A DNA stretch of 64,000 nucleotides from Thalassospira sp. MCCC 1A01148. GTDB lineage: Bacteria; Pseudomonadota; Alphaproteobacteria; Rhodospirillales; Thalassospiraceae. Positions 16,477 to 24,971 of this stretch are shown piece by piece (position 1 is the stretch's first letter; each line of letters begins with the position of its first letter). The notes beneath the pieces are model-generated. The model was given only the letters and a program-made list of their open reading frames with translations. It did not search any database and was not told the origin of the DNA. Both the position numbers and the translations under genes were made by a program. The stretch covers positions 1 to 64,000 of the forward strand of contig NZ_LPVZ01000020.1 in assembly GCF_001613795.1 (NCBI RefSeq), given 5' to 3'.

Positions 16477-16510
16477 CGGAAATGCACACACCGATTTGAC
16501 CGCATTTCCG
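16477..16510. repeat. 9-bp inverted repeat between convergent genes
   Basis: CGGAAATGC (16477-16485) and GCATTTCCG (16502-16510) around 16 bases. A direct repeat GCAGT(C/T)GGAAA overlaps it (16472-16482 and 16511-16521). There is no T tract, so it is at best a weak bidirectional terminator. Confidence 0.4.
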
Positions 16511-16563
16511 GCAGTTGGAAACACGCATACGCGCGATGAACGCCCTAAGCGGAAAAAGGATCG

Positions 16564-17400
16564 TCAGATTCCCTGGGGAATGCGGGTCAGCTGTGCCAGA
16601 TACATTTCCTTGTGCGCACGCAAGGCCGCATCCGCCGCGATCAAAACCGATTTGGGCGTGTCACCGCTTTGCGCATTGCGCAGACCAAAAACGGGGACGA
16701 CCATGATCGGTTCGTCATTGTGCACATATGGATGCTGATTAAGCCAGCGGGTGATGGCATCCACGCGCTGCCAGATATCTTCTTCGTCGACATTGTACAT
16801 CAGTGCCGCAAAGTCATTGCATCCAAGATATCCAAGATGATGCGGCGACATGATGAAATCGGCCATAATGCGACGGACATAATTGAACAGACCTTCCTTG
16901 CAGTCCTGTCCATGCCGTTGAAGAATATCGTCAATATTGGCCAGTTCGCATATCAACAGCGTCCGGCTTGTACGATCCGCACCGACCAGTGACATTTCAT
17001 TTTCAAGGATTTGCAAAAAGGCCGGACGGCTGATGGCACCGGTAAAGGTATCGCGGCCTTCATTGCGCGCGAGATGCGCCTGCCGCTGTTTCAGATCGCT
17101 CAGATTCTCGGTAAGTCCATTGATGCGCACCATCAAGCGGCCAATTGCCTGCTCTACCGCTGGCGTTACCTGATTGTCGGGTATACCCAGAACGTTTGCC
17201 ATATCAAGCGTACGATAGGGTGCCTCGTCCACGCTATCTGGCACATCATTGGTATCAATGTCGACTTGATGATCCTTATTTGGCGCACGACGGCGCCCGG
17301 CATCCTTGCCATACGCAAAGATCCCATACGGGCTTGATGGATAACGTCCATCACCGCCCCCCATCGAGGGTGTTGTTGATCCTGGTCTTGTGACTTTCAT
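16564..17400 (-). CDS. Degenerate GGDEF-domain protein
   Basis: A 278-residue cytoplasmic protein. Residues 1-70 are low-complexity. A probable coiled coil follows (about 82-112, RLMVRINGLTENLSDLK), then a GGDEF-like domain (about 116-270). The domain start DTFTGAISRPAF mirrors the usual DxLTGLxNRRxF, but the active-site loop reads GCNDF (about 193-197) instead of GG(D/E)EF. Diguanylate cyclase activity is therefore unlikely; a c-di-GMP effector or a structural role is more plausible, as for the Caulobacter cell-cycle protein PopA. No inhibitory RxxD is evident. It is divergent from purE. Confidence 0.7.
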   Translation of the reverse strand: MKVTRPGSTTPSMGGGDGRYPSSPYGIFAYGKDAGRRRAPNKDHQVDIDTNDVPDSVDEAPYRTLDMANVLGIPDNQVTPAVEQAIGRLMVRINGLTENLSDLKQRQAHLARNEGRDTFTGAISRPAFLQILENEMSLVGADRTSRTLLICELANIDDILQRHGQDCKEGLFNYVRRIMADFIMSPHHLGYLGCNDFAALMYNVDEEDIWQRVDAITRWLNQHPYVHNDEPIMVVPVFGLRNAQSGDTPKSVLIAADAALRAHKEMYLAQLTRIPQGI

Positions 17401-17662
17401 GTCTGACCTTCGTGTGCTACCTGCACAGTTATATGAGATAAAGGTAAATAATAGATCAAAAACCCAACCAGTTCATCTCATTTCTATATCCCTATCCAGT
17501 ATAGTTTCGTAATACCTTGGAATAGATAAAAGATTTCAGTTTCCCCGCATCCGGATTTCCCGGTTTGTGCTGATCTACAATGCATCAAGCAGGCTTGCAT
17601 GATAGGGCCTGCTGCATATAATGCGGGCCTTCATGAAACCGCCCGAAAACGGAGCCGCCAAT

Positions 17663-18163
17663 ATGAGCGATCAAACCCCGGTCATCGGCATCATCATGGG
17701 AAGCCAGTCGGACTGGGAAACCATGAAAAATGCGGCTGATGTCCTTGATGCGCTGAACGTCGCGTACGAGACAAAAATCGTCTCCGCCCATCGCACACCT
17801 GATCGCCTGTATGACTATGCCAAAACGGCAAAGTCGCGCGGCCTCAAGGTCATCATTGCCGGTGCCGGCGGTGCGGCCCACCTTCCGGGCATGGCAGCGG
17901 CCATGACGCCCCTTCCGGTTCTGGGTGTTCCGGTTCAAAGCCGCGCGCTCAAGGGCCTTGATAGCCTGCTTTCCATCGTTCAGATGCCGGGCGGCGTTCC
18001 GGTCGGAACCCTTGCCATTGGCTCAGCCGGGGCAAAGAATGCCGGTCTGATGGCAGCCGAAATCATGGCGCTTATGGATGATGGCCTTGCAGCCCGCCTT
18101 GATGACTGGCGCGCAGCCCAGACCGCATCGGTCGCAGACGAGCCGGTCGACCCGGCACCCTGA
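17663..18163 (+). CDS. purE: N5-carboxyaminoimidazole ribonucleotide mutase PurE
   Basis: A 166-residue class I PurE that converts N5-CAIR to CAIR in purine synthesis. It has the substrate loop [10 protein letters not shown], the SAHRTPDRL motif and [14 protein letters not shown], all intact. The ATG at 17663 follows GGAG by 8 bases and matches the usual start; an upstream in-frame ATG at 17621 is less likely. purK follows on the same strand, separated by a terminator-like hairpin. Confidence 0.96.
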   Translation: MSDQTPVIGIIMGSQSDWETMKNAADVLDALNVAYETKIVSAHRTPDRLYDYAKTAKSRGLKVIIAGAGGAAHLPGMAAAMTPLPVLGVPVQSRALKGLDSLLSIVQMPGGVPVGTLAIGSAGAKNAGLMAAEIMALMDDGLAARLDDWRAAQTASVADEPVDPAP

Positions 18164-18175
18164 TCTCCTGATCTG

Positions 18176-18209
18176 AAAAAAGGCGCCCCGACGGGGCGCG
18201 TTTTTGTTT
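18176..18209 (+). terminator. Terminator between purE and purK
   Basis: GCGCCCCG and CGGGGCGC with a minimal loop, followed by GTTTTTGTTTG. It lies about 15 bases after the purE stop and about 60 bases before the purK start, so it should reduce readthrough into purK or act as an attenuator. Confidence 0.85.
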
Positions 18210-18266
18210 GATTGCACCAGATTTGACGATTGCCCGACAGATGGGCGAGTTTTGATCGAGGAATAC

Positions 18267-19352
18267 ATGACGGATTTCGACACGCGCATCATCGCCCCGG
18301 GCAGTACCATTGGCATCATGGGCAATGGTCAGCTTGGCCGCATGGCAGCCTTCTGTGCGGCGGAGCTTGGCTATAAGGTTCATGTTTTTGGTCCGGGTGC
18401 CGACAGCCCGACCGAACAGGTCAGTGCCAAGGCAACGGTTGCCGATTACAACGACCTTGATGCGCTGCGCGCCTTCGCCAAGGATGTCGATGTTGTGACG
18501 TTTGAATTTGAAAACGTCCCGCATGACAGTGTCAAACTGCTTTCTGAGATCGTGCCGGTCCGTCCGGGCTGGAAATGCCTGCATATTTCGCAGAACCGCC
18601 TGCGTGAAAAGACGTTCTGTAACGACCATGGTATCGGTACCGCCCCGTTTGAAGCGGTACGATCACTCGCCGACCTTGAAGCGGCTGTTGCCAGACTTGG
18701 TCGCCCGTCGGTTCTGAAAACCACCGAAATGGGTTATGACGGCAAGGGTCAGGTCAAGATTGCCGCAGATACCGATCTTGGCGAAGCATGGTCTGAAATG
18801 AACGGGTCGGAGGCCATTCTTGAAGGCTTTATCTCGTTCGAGCGCGAGATTTCAGTGATTGTCGCGCGCGGCGTCAAAGGCGATACCGCCTGCTTCTGTC
18901 CGGTGGAGAACGTGCACACCAATCACATCCTTGATGTCACCGTCGCCCCGGCCGAAATTGCCGACGACCTGTCCAGCAAAGCCGAAGACATCGCGATCAA
19001 GCTGGTCAGTGCGATGGAGTTTGTCGGGCTTCTGGCGGTTGAGATGTTTGTCACGACCGATGGCGACATTCTGGTCAACGAAGTCGCCCCGCGGCCGCAC
19101 AATTCCGGCCACTGGACCATTGATGCCTGTGTCACCAGCCAGTTCGAACAGTTCATTCGTGCGGTGTGTGGCCTGCCGCTGGGCGATCCGGCGCATCATT
19201 CCAAGGCGCGTATGAAAAACCTTTTGGGTGATGACATCGATGACTGGCAGGCAATTTTGACCGAGCCGAACGCAAAGCTACACCTTTATGGCAAGGCCGA
19301 AGCGAAGCCGGGCCGCAAGATGGGCCATGTGACGTGGGTTCTGCCGAAATAA
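18267..19352 (+). CDS. purK: N5-carboxyaminoimidazole ribonucleotide synthase PurK
   Basis: A 361-residue ATP-grasp enzyme that makes N5-CAIR from AIR, bicarbonate and ATP, the step before PurE. It has the N-terminal GIMGNGQLGRM, the ATP-grasp segments KTTEMGYDGKGQVK and EGFISFEREISVIVAR, and the catalytic NEVAPRPHNSGHWTIDA. GAGGA lies 5 bases before the ATG at 18267; an upstream in-frame ATG at 18204 falls inside the terminator region. A strong terminator follows. Confidence 0.96.
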   Translation: MTDFDTRIIAPGSTIGIMGNGQLGRMAAFCAAELGYKVHVFGPGADSPTEQVSAKATVADYNDLDALRAFAKDVDVVTFEFENVPHDSVKLLSEIVPVRPGWKCLHISQNRLREKTFCNDHGIGTAPFEAVRSLADLEAAVARLGRPSVLKTTEMGYDGKGQVKIAADTDLGEAWSEMNGSEAILEGFISFEREISVIVARGVKGDTACFCPVENVHTNHILDVTVAPAEIADDLSSKAEDIAIKLVSAMEFVGLLAVEMFVTTDGDILVNEVAPRPHNSGHWTIDACVTSQFEQFIRAVCGLPLGDPAHHSKARMKNLLGDDIDDWQAILTEPNAKLHLYGKAEAKPGRKMGHVTWVLPK

Positions 19353-19386
19353 GGCACCAGCCACCCGCTGATCTGATTAATACCCC

Positions 19387-19418
19387 GCCCCGGATACCAA
19401 GCGTATCCGGGGCTTTTT
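19387..19418 (+). terminator. Rho-independent terminator of purK
   Basis: GCCCCGGATAC pairs with GTATCCGGGGC around five bases, then TTTTT. It starts 35 bases after the purK stop. Confidence 0.93.
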
Positions 19419-19544
19419 CATATGTTTCCCATGACGTTACACGAAGCGTCACACGAAAGATGACGCGGCTGGCATTTTATGCCCAGTCGATTGGCATCCG
19501 GTTTGCTGTTGAAGGGGCAGGAAACTCTTTACGGATGACATGTG

Positions 19545-20225
19545 ATGAAAAAGCTTCTGATCATTCTTTCACTGACACTTGGCCTGATCGCTGTTGAAAG
19601 CCGGACCAATACCGCGATGGCGGTACCGGGGGCGGCGGGCTTCCCCGAAGTAATCGAAGGCGACAAGCTGCGTTTTGGTAATCTGATTGTCGAACTGTTT
19701 GGCATTCGCGCACCAAAACCCGGCATGATCTGCCGGGCCGGATCGGTTGAATTCCAGTGCGGTGCCGCAGCGGCCCAGGCGCTTGATCGCATCATTGAAA
19801 ACTACGCCATCAAATGCCAGCAGGTCTCGGATGTACAACTGTTCCCGATGCTGACCGAATGCCAGATGGGGCAAAATGATCTGAACCGCCTGATCCTGCG
19901 CGCTGGCTGGGCCATGGTCGATATGGTCAGCTGCGATAGCCATCCAAGCTGTGCGACTTATTTGCACGACCAGCAGTTCGCCAAGGACAACAAAAAGGGC
20001 ATCTGGATGGGCACCCCGCCGTCTGAGCTGGTTGCCCTGGCCGCCAAGCCGGTCAAACATGACCTTCAGAAAACCGACGACGCCACCGCCCTTGAAAAGA
20101 TGCTTGAAGAAACGCTTGAGCAGGAACGTCCAGAAACCCCGATCTCCATCGATCTGGCTTCCGAGATGGAAGAAGCCAACGCACCCGACATGACGCTTTT
20201 AAGCTTCCTGACCAATACCTTCTGA
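19545..20225 (+). CDS. Secreted SNase-like (thermonuclease-fold) protein, probably not catalytic
   Basis: A 226-residue protein with a signal peptide (cleavage likely after TAMA, about residue 26). The mature part resembles a staphylococcal nuclease fold: VIEGDKLRFGNLIVELFGIRAP, later CQMGQNDLNRLILRAGWAMV and AKDNKKGIWMG. In active nucleases the segment after the first strand reads RLxxVDxPE; here it is ELFGIRAPK, so the catalytic arginine and glutamate are lost. Several cysteines may form disulphides. The C-terminal acidic tail is unusual. It is probably a binding or structural domain. A GTG one codon upstream is an alternative start. Confidence 0.65.
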   Translation: MKKLLIILSLTLGLIAVESRTNTAMAVPGAAGFPEVIEGDKLRFGNLIVELFGIRAPKPGMICRAGSVEFQCGAAAAQALDRIIENYAIKCQQVSDVQLFPMLTECQMGQNDLNRLILRAGWAMVDMVSCDSHPSCATYLHDQQFAKDNKKGIWMGTPPSELVALAAKPVKHDLQKTDDATALEKMLEETLEQERPETPISIDLASEMEEANAPDMTLLSFLTNTF

Positions 20226-20273
20226 TCAGGCCCCGTCACAACGCCTGCAAAAAGTTTCCGTGCCTCAAAACGC

Positions 20274-20308
20274 AAAACGCCACCGGCAGCATGCACGGTG
20301 GCGTTTTT
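20274..20308 (+). terminator. Rho-independent terminator of the SNase-like gene
   Basis: AACGCCACCG pairs with CGGTGGCGTT around about ten bases, followed by TTTG. The A-rich 5' side means it could also serve coq9, which converges from the right. Confidence 0.88.
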
Positions 20309-20336
20309 GTTTTCCAGGGGCGTTGAAGGCTGTTTG

Positions 20337-21032
20337 TCAGCCACCAAACTGACGACGCATACGGGATGGCGTTGGCATACAACGCGCAACCTTTGCCCCC
20401 ATCTTGAACGGCGCAGCGGCAATCTTGCCTGCCTTGCCAATTTTGGCGGTGATTTTCGGGATCTGCATGACATTGCCAATCCGGCGGTCCAGAAACGCCC
20501 AGCTATCGGCGTGACATTCGGACGTATCATCAAGCCAGTAGGCAAGCGTCGATCCATAGACACCGGCAAGCAACATGCGTTTGGTGTACCAGTTGTGATC
20601 GGTCGAGGTATCCCCCGCCGCAATCCACATCGCATCCACCGTCCCATGGGTCAGTTTCAGGCCAAGGGCGGCATTCTGTGGCAAGGCCAGAAAGGCAAGA
20701 GCCGCACGCACGGTGTCTTTCTGATCCTCAACCAGATCAAGGCGGGTCTTGACCGCAGTCGCAATGCGATCACGAATTTTCAGGTTCTCAAGGCCCTTTT
20801 CATCAAGGGCTGTCATCATCTTGCGATCCGTCAGCTCGACATAGGTACTGATGGCCTGACGAATGCCATTGGGCAGCAAACGATCAACCTCACCCGGCGC
20901 AAGATCAAGGTCCTCTGCCCCGGCCTTTAGCGCCTGTTTGGTCCAGCCATCAAACGGCACATGCTCAAGGGCTGCCTCGACCAGTGCTTCGCGTTGGGCT
21001 TGCAGGCGGGTCATGCTTTCAGTAACAGACAT
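20337..21032 (-). CDS. COQ9 family ubiquinone biosynthesis protein
   Basis: A 231-residue COQ9 homologue. It starts with a TetR-like helical region (REALVEAALEHVPFDGWTKQALKAGAEDL) and contains the family signature DHNWYTKRMLLAGVYGSTLAYWLDD. In eukaryotes COQ9 binds lipid and presents quinone precursors to COQ7; the bacterial form is taken to do the same. It directly follows def (stop and start abut), with GAGG before the ATG, so the two are co-transcribed. The family was first noted beside rpsU, which is nearby here too. Confidence 0.9.
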   Translation of the reverse strand: MSVTESMTRLQAQREALVEAALEHVPFDGWTKQALKAGAEDLDLAPGEVDRLLPNGIRQAISTYVELTDRKMMTALDEKGLENLKIRDRIATAVKTRLDLVEDQKDTVRAALAFLALPQNAALGLKLTHGTVDAMWIAAGDTSTDHNWYTKRMLLAGVYGSTLAYWLDDTSECHADSWAFLDRRIGNVMQIPKITAKIGKAGKIAAAPFKMGAKVARCMPTPSRMRRQFGG

Positions 21033-21617
21033 TCAGGCCTCCTCGTCATCAGATGCTGCGTCAGTTGTCGCCGACTGTCTAAAGTTAGTCTCGGGCGGGT
21101 TTTCGCGCAATTCCTCGTTAAATCCAAGCAACGACATATCTTCCATACGTTCGGGATACATCACCCCGATCAAATGATCATATTCGTGCTGAACCACGCG
21201 GGCATGGAAGCCACCGGCGGTGTGTTCCACACTTTCGCCCTTATCATTTAACCCGCGGTAACGGATTTTGTTCCATCGCGGCACCACACCCTGAAGGCCG
21301 GGGATGGACAAACACCCTTCCCAGCCATCGACGATTTCATCGCCAATCGGCTCTATTTCGGGATTAATCAGGACACTTAGAGGAACTTCACCATCATCGG
21401 GATCGTCGCTTTTGCGAAGTGCGGGCACGTAATAGACCATGATCGCCAATGACTGAAACACCTGTGGTGCTGCAAGGCCAACGCCTCCGGCATCCTTCAT
21501 GGTGTCCTTCATATCAGCGATCAGGCGCTGAATTTCGGGATCAAGCGGGTCTTCGACACGGTCTGCAACGCGGCGCAGAACCGGGTGGCCCATCCGGGCA
21601 ATTTTCAGGATCGACAT
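21033..21617 (-). CDS. def: Peptide deformylase
   Basis: A 194-residue deformylase that removes the formyl group from nascent proteins. All three motifs are present: GVGLAAPQ, EGCLSIPG (metal-binding cysteine) and QHEYDHL (two metal-binding histidines and the catalytic glutamate). MSILKI at 21617 matches the family start; a TTG six codons upstream is less likely. The C-terminal acidic tail is longer than in E. coli. Upstream of coq9 in a two-gene operon. The usual partner fmt is not adjacent. Confidence 0.95.
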   Translation of the reverse strand: MSILKIARMGHPVLRRVADRVEDPLDPEIQRLIADMKDTMKDAGGVGLAAPQVFQSLAIMVYYVPALRKSDDPDDGEVPLSVLINPEIEPIGDEIVDGWEGCLSIPGLQGVVPRWNKIRYRGLNDKGESVEHTAGGFHARVVQHEYDHLIGVMYPERMEDMSLLGFNEELRENPPETNFRQSATTDAASDDEEA

Positions 21618-21682
21618 GGCCCTATATCCAACCAAAACCGACCGTCTGTAAAGCCCCTATGCGCCCCCGGGCCCCAAAGCCT

Positions 21683-22915
21683 CTAGTGACCAGAGAAGAC
21701 CAAGGTCTGGATCGGCCAGATCAAAGCTTGCACACGCAGCAATACCGCATGCACCGCCCCGACTGTTTGCACCATATGCAGAAACAGCCAGCGACCGGCT
21801 CCAATCTCCGGGTCTTCAAGCTGGTCATGGGTGTTCGTATAGGCATTGGCAACGCATTTACTGCCCAAAGGCACATCTTCGACCGTTTCCGGATAAAGCG
21901 GCACCATCTTGGCAAGGAACGTGCCGGGCTGTGCGCGCTCGGTAATTTCAAGCAAACGATCACTTGGCCGGAACTGACCGGCGGCGATGACCGGCTGTAC
22001 GTCCGTCACCACCATCGGAATAATTTCAAACGGAAGCGACGCACAGGTCACCTCTGTGATTACGCCGGGCTTAACCACCTGTGTTGCGATCTGGGCAAAG
22101 CCCGCCTGATAGATGGTTTCCCCGTCCTTTTCCGGAACCAGAATTCCCGCCGGACGCAGGACCGGGCTTACAAAGTCGCCGACCTGCAAGGCAAATTGTT
22201 GAATCTTCCCGGCCACACCAGCCCGGACCACGGTTTTTGAAAGCTCTGCCTCGGCTGACCTTAACGCAGCCTGCGCATTGGCAAGCTGGGCCGGCAGCAG
22301 GCTTTCAAGTTTGGTTTCAATCACCGTCTTGCTGGCAAGTGCAGCATTCAGCCCACCTTGCCGGGTTGTCAGGGATACTTCCAGGCGTTCGACCTCGCGG
22401 CGTGAGACTGCATTATTCCCGCGCGACAAAAGATCGGCTTTGACTTCAAGCTCGTCACGCACCTGATTATAGGCGCCGCGTGCCTGTTCAACATTGCCCT
22501 CGGCGACGGCAAGGTCAGCACGGGTGACATCCATCTGGGCACGGATTTCGGCAATGCGCTGTTCAGCCATGGCGACGGCTTCGCGTTCTACGCGGTTATC
22601 AATGCGAAACAGCGGATCACCACCGGCCACGACCTGGTCATTTTCAACATAGATCTCGACCACACGCCCGCCTTTTTCCGGCAGAATCGTTACGGTTCGG
22701 AAGAACGATGACACATTCACCGTCGATGGATGGAAATAGAAAATAGTCGCAATAAGCGTGATCGTCAGGATCGCACAGGCAACAATGCCATAGCGCAGTT
22801 CGTACCAGACGGAAAACAGTGTGATTTCCTTGCCGATCCGTTTGCCCTGTTTGTAACGACGGAACAGGTAATCGGGCAGGATGGTGAACAGCGAACACAG
22901 AAGAAGCTCAAACAT
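21683..22915 (-). CDS. HlyD/EmrA-like membrane fusion protein
   Basis: A 410-residue periplasmic adaptor. Two hydrophobic segments lie at the N-terminus (about 1-16 and 42-62), followed by a biotinyl-lipoyl half (RTVTILPEKGGRVVEIYVENDQ), a long coiled-coil hairpin (about 110-230), the second lipoyl half and a beta-barrel. This is the YiaV/YibH type of fusion protein, which pairs with a small DUF3302-like membrane protein rather than with an ABC or RND pump. The upstream neighbour overlaps it by 8 bases and fits that role. Substrate unknown. Confidence 0.8.
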   Translation of the reverse strand: MFELLLCSLFTILPDYLFRRYKQGKRIGKEITLFSVWYELRYGIVACAILTITLIATIFYFHPSTVNVSSFFRTVTILPEKGGRVVEIYVENDQVVAGGDPLFRIDNRVEREAVAMAEQRIAEIRAQMDVTRADLAVAEGNVEQARGAYNQVRDELEVKADLLSRGNNAVSRREVERLEVSLTTRQGGLNAALASKTVIETKLESLLPAQLANAQAALRSAEAELSKTVVRAGVAGKIQQFALQVGDFVSPVLRPAGILVPEKDGETIYQAGFAQIATQVVKPGVITEVTCASLPFEIIPMVVTDVQPVIAAGQFRPSDRLLEITERAQPGTFLAKMVPLYPETVEDVPLGSKCVANAYTNTHDQLEDPEIGAGRWLFLHMVQTVGAVHAVLLRVQALIWPIQTLVFSGH

Positions 22916-23330
22916 CTTTGGAAGCCTCCTGCGTCACGGCCTGTGTCACTGAATTGCTTGACCCGTCCGAGTCGTCAATCACACCTTTCTTGCGGGCCAT
23001 GGCTTTGACAGAGTCGGCAATCGACTGGATCGGACTATAGAAATCCGGCACCTGCACGACTGCAATCACAAGAGCCGCCAACCAGAACAGGTTGTTATGG
23101 GTGAACAGCGCCAATAGCGTCAGGATACTGATCAGCTGGATCTGCGTGTGGTTGGCGTGATGGGCCATCCGTTCGGGCAATGAATGCAAGCTCAGATAAA
23201 GCGCACCAAGGCCAAACACGGCCAAAACCACAAACCAGACGACCATGGTGAACAGAATATCAGTTTCACCTGGGGCTGTGACAAAGAACGGCGCATGTAA
23301 AATCGCCGTTTCGCGCAGACCACCTTCCAT
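22908..23330 (-). CDS. Small inner-membrane protein, YiaW/DUF3302-like
   Basis: A 140-residue protein with two clear membrane helices (about 28-50 and 64-92) separated by LHSLPERMAHHANHTQ. The pattern resembles YiaW/YibI (DUF3302), the usual neighbour of YiaV/YibH fusion proteins, but the similarity is weak and mainly topological. AGGAG lies 5 bases before the ATG. It overlaps the fusion-protein gene by 8 bases, so the two are translationally coupled and probably form one complex. Confidence 0.6.
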   Translation of the reverse strand: MEGGLRETAILHAPFFVTAPGETDILFTMVVWFVVLAVFGLGALYLSLHSLPERMAHHANHTQIQLISILTLLALFTHNNLFWLAALVIAVVQVPDFYSPIQSIADSVKAMARKKGVIDDSDGSSNSVTQAVTQEASKDV

Positions 23331-23690
23331 TTCTGCTCCTCCGAGCTGTTCAAAGATCCCGCCCGGAGAACCGGGAACATCAAGTCGTTTACTCGACCCT
23401 GGTCAGGCAATAGCCACTGTTATCTCAAAGCATTATACAACTTTTGGTTAAATTTTCGATACAGTGATCACCACCGGGTATTGCCGCGACCAGAACAGTG
23501 AACCGGCTTCGTTACCCAAAGTGTTTGTCATGGCACGGCAAATAAACGCCAAAGGCGAATATCCCCTTCCCTCTTTTCTTTTTCGCCGCTTTGCACTATA
23601 TACAGCCCACGGTCATTTTGGCCGTACAACCAACCGGGGGGCATTCCGCACTCCGGGTGTTTTTGTTTTTTTGAAAGGAGCGTGGTTTCC
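23331..23690. other. Gene-free region upstream of rpsU
   Basis: No coding sequence is supported. It separates the divergent fusion-protein operon from rpsU. It contains an ACGGTC/GGCCGT hairpin (23610-23626) and a terminator-like element just before rpsU, described separately. A TATATA at about 23598 may be part of the rpsU promoter, but no convincing -35 was found. Confidence 0.5.
23633..23671 (+). promoter_or_regulatory. Terminator-like element in the rpsU leader
   Basis: ACCGG (23633-23637) can pair with CCGGGT (23653-23658, one bulge), followed at once by TTTTTGTTTTTTT up to the ribosome binding site AAGGAG. It may be a weak attenuator or an unstructured entry site for ribosomes. Confidence 0.35.
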
Positions 23691-23894
23691 GTGCAGGTAA
23701 TCGTTCGCGACAACAATGTCGATCAGGCTCTGAAAGCGCTTAAGAAAAAGATGCAGCGTGAGGGCATTTTCCGTGAGATGAAACTCCGTCGCCACTTTGA
23801 AAAGCCGTCGGAGAAGAAAGCTCGCGAAGGGGCGGAAGCAATCCGTCGTGCCCGCAAGCTGGAGCGTAAGCGCATCGAGCGCGAAGGCTTCTAG
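23691..23894 (+). CDS. rpsU: 30S ribosomal protein S21
   Basis: A 67-residue S21 beginning [20 protein letters not shown] and containing [20 protein letters not shown], as in other alphaproteobacteria. GTG at 23691 lies 10 bases after AAGGAG and matches the family start; an in-frame GTG at 23682 is only one base from that site and is rejected. S21 helps initiation and mRNA selection. A terminator follows. Confidence 0.95.
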   Translation: MQVIVRDNNVDQALKALKKKMQREGIFREMKLRRHFEKPSEKKAREGAEAIRRARKLERKRIEREGF

Positions 23895-23969
23895 TCTTTT
23901 TCACTTTCGGGGTATCTCGAACGTGACTGTACGATCGAATTTAGTTCGCTAAATTCGGACCCGTGCGCC

Positions 23970-24008
23970 AAACCCGCCTCGGAGCAATCCGGGCGGGTTT
24001 GGTTTTTT
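23970..24008 (+). terminator. Rho-independent terminator of rpsU
   Basis: AAACCCGCC (23970-23978) pairs with GGCGGGTTT (23992-24000), followed by GGTTTTTT. It is about 75 bases after the rpsU stop. Confidence 0.88.
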
Positions 24009-24058
24009 CCGGGCTATGGCAAAGTCATGGCCTCAAGCGTGGCCTGATCCAGAAATGA

Positions 24059-24823
24059 TCAAGCGGCCTTGCAGATCGAGTTGCCTCCATCGGCCAGCAT
24101 GGCCGAACCGGTAACAAAGCTTGAGTTATCAGACGCCAGAAACAATGCCGCCCTGGCAATTTCGTCTGGCGCAGCGATCCGGCCGAGCGCATGGAACTTT
24201 TCCACCATTGCCCGCGCTTCCGGATCATTGGCAAAGCTTGCCGCCATCGGGGTGTCCGTGCCGCCCGGCAACAAGGCATTTACCCGCACATTAGCCCCGC
24301 CATACTCCACGGCCAGACATTGCGCCATCCCGATCAGGCCCATTTTACTTGCCGCATAGGCCGTCATGCCCGGCAGGCCAATGGTATGCCCAACAAATGT
24401 AGAGGTAAAAATAACCGATCCGCCGCCGCGTTTGGCAATTTCGGGCATCTGGTATTTTGCCCCGAACATGGCAGCGGTCAGGTTGGTTCGAATGGTTTTC
24501 TCCCACTCCCCAACGTCAATATCGTTCAGCGCTCCGGGGGATCCGAGGGTTCCGGCATTGTTGAACCCCACATCAAGCCCACCATATTCGCCAATGGCAG
24601 CATCAACCAATGCCTTGGCAAACGCCTCGTCGCAGACATCCCCGGCAAGGGCAAATGCCTTGCCGCCTGCCCCATTGATTTCCGTCACAACCTGATCAAG
24701 CCGGTCTTCCGAGCGCGCCGCAAGCACAAGCTTTGCCCCTTCCTGGGCAAACAGTTTGGCCGATGCAGCGCCGATCCCGGAACTTGCGCCGGTAATGATA
24801 ACAACCTTGTCTTCAAGCAACAT
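24059..24823 (-). CDS. SDR family oxidoreductase
   Basis: A 254-residue classical short-chain dehydrogenase. It has the cofactor motif TGASSGIG (residues 11-18), the NNAG motif, the catalytic serine in FTSTFVG and the YAASK tetrad residues. An arginine after the second strand (AARSEDRL) suggests NADP(H). It resembles glucose/3-oxoacyl reductase-like SDRs, and the substrate is not deducible. It stands alone between rpsU and a hypothetical gene on the same strand. Confidence 0.88.
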   Translation of the reverse strand: MLLEDKVVIITGASSGIGAASAKLFAQEGAKLVLAARSEDRLDQVVTEINGAGGKAFALAGDVCDEAFAKALVDAAIGEYGGLDVGFNNAGTLGSPGALNDIDVGEWEKTIRTNLTAAMFGAKYQMPEIAKRGGGSVIFTSTFVGHTIGLPGMTAYAASKMGLIGMAQCLAVEYGGANVRVNALLPGGTDTPMAASFANDPEARAMVEKFHALGRIAAPDEIARAALFLASDNSSFVTGSAMLADGGNSICKAA

Positions 24824-24971
24824 GATCCATCCAATCCATCTGGCACCCGCCCCGTTGACCGGGCGGTGCGATTAACGATGGCAAAAGGATATGGGGCGGA
24901 CGAAAATGCTGCTCGCCGGTTTCGGACCTGACGTTCAATCGCCCCAATTAAAGACAGATCAATTGGCGATA

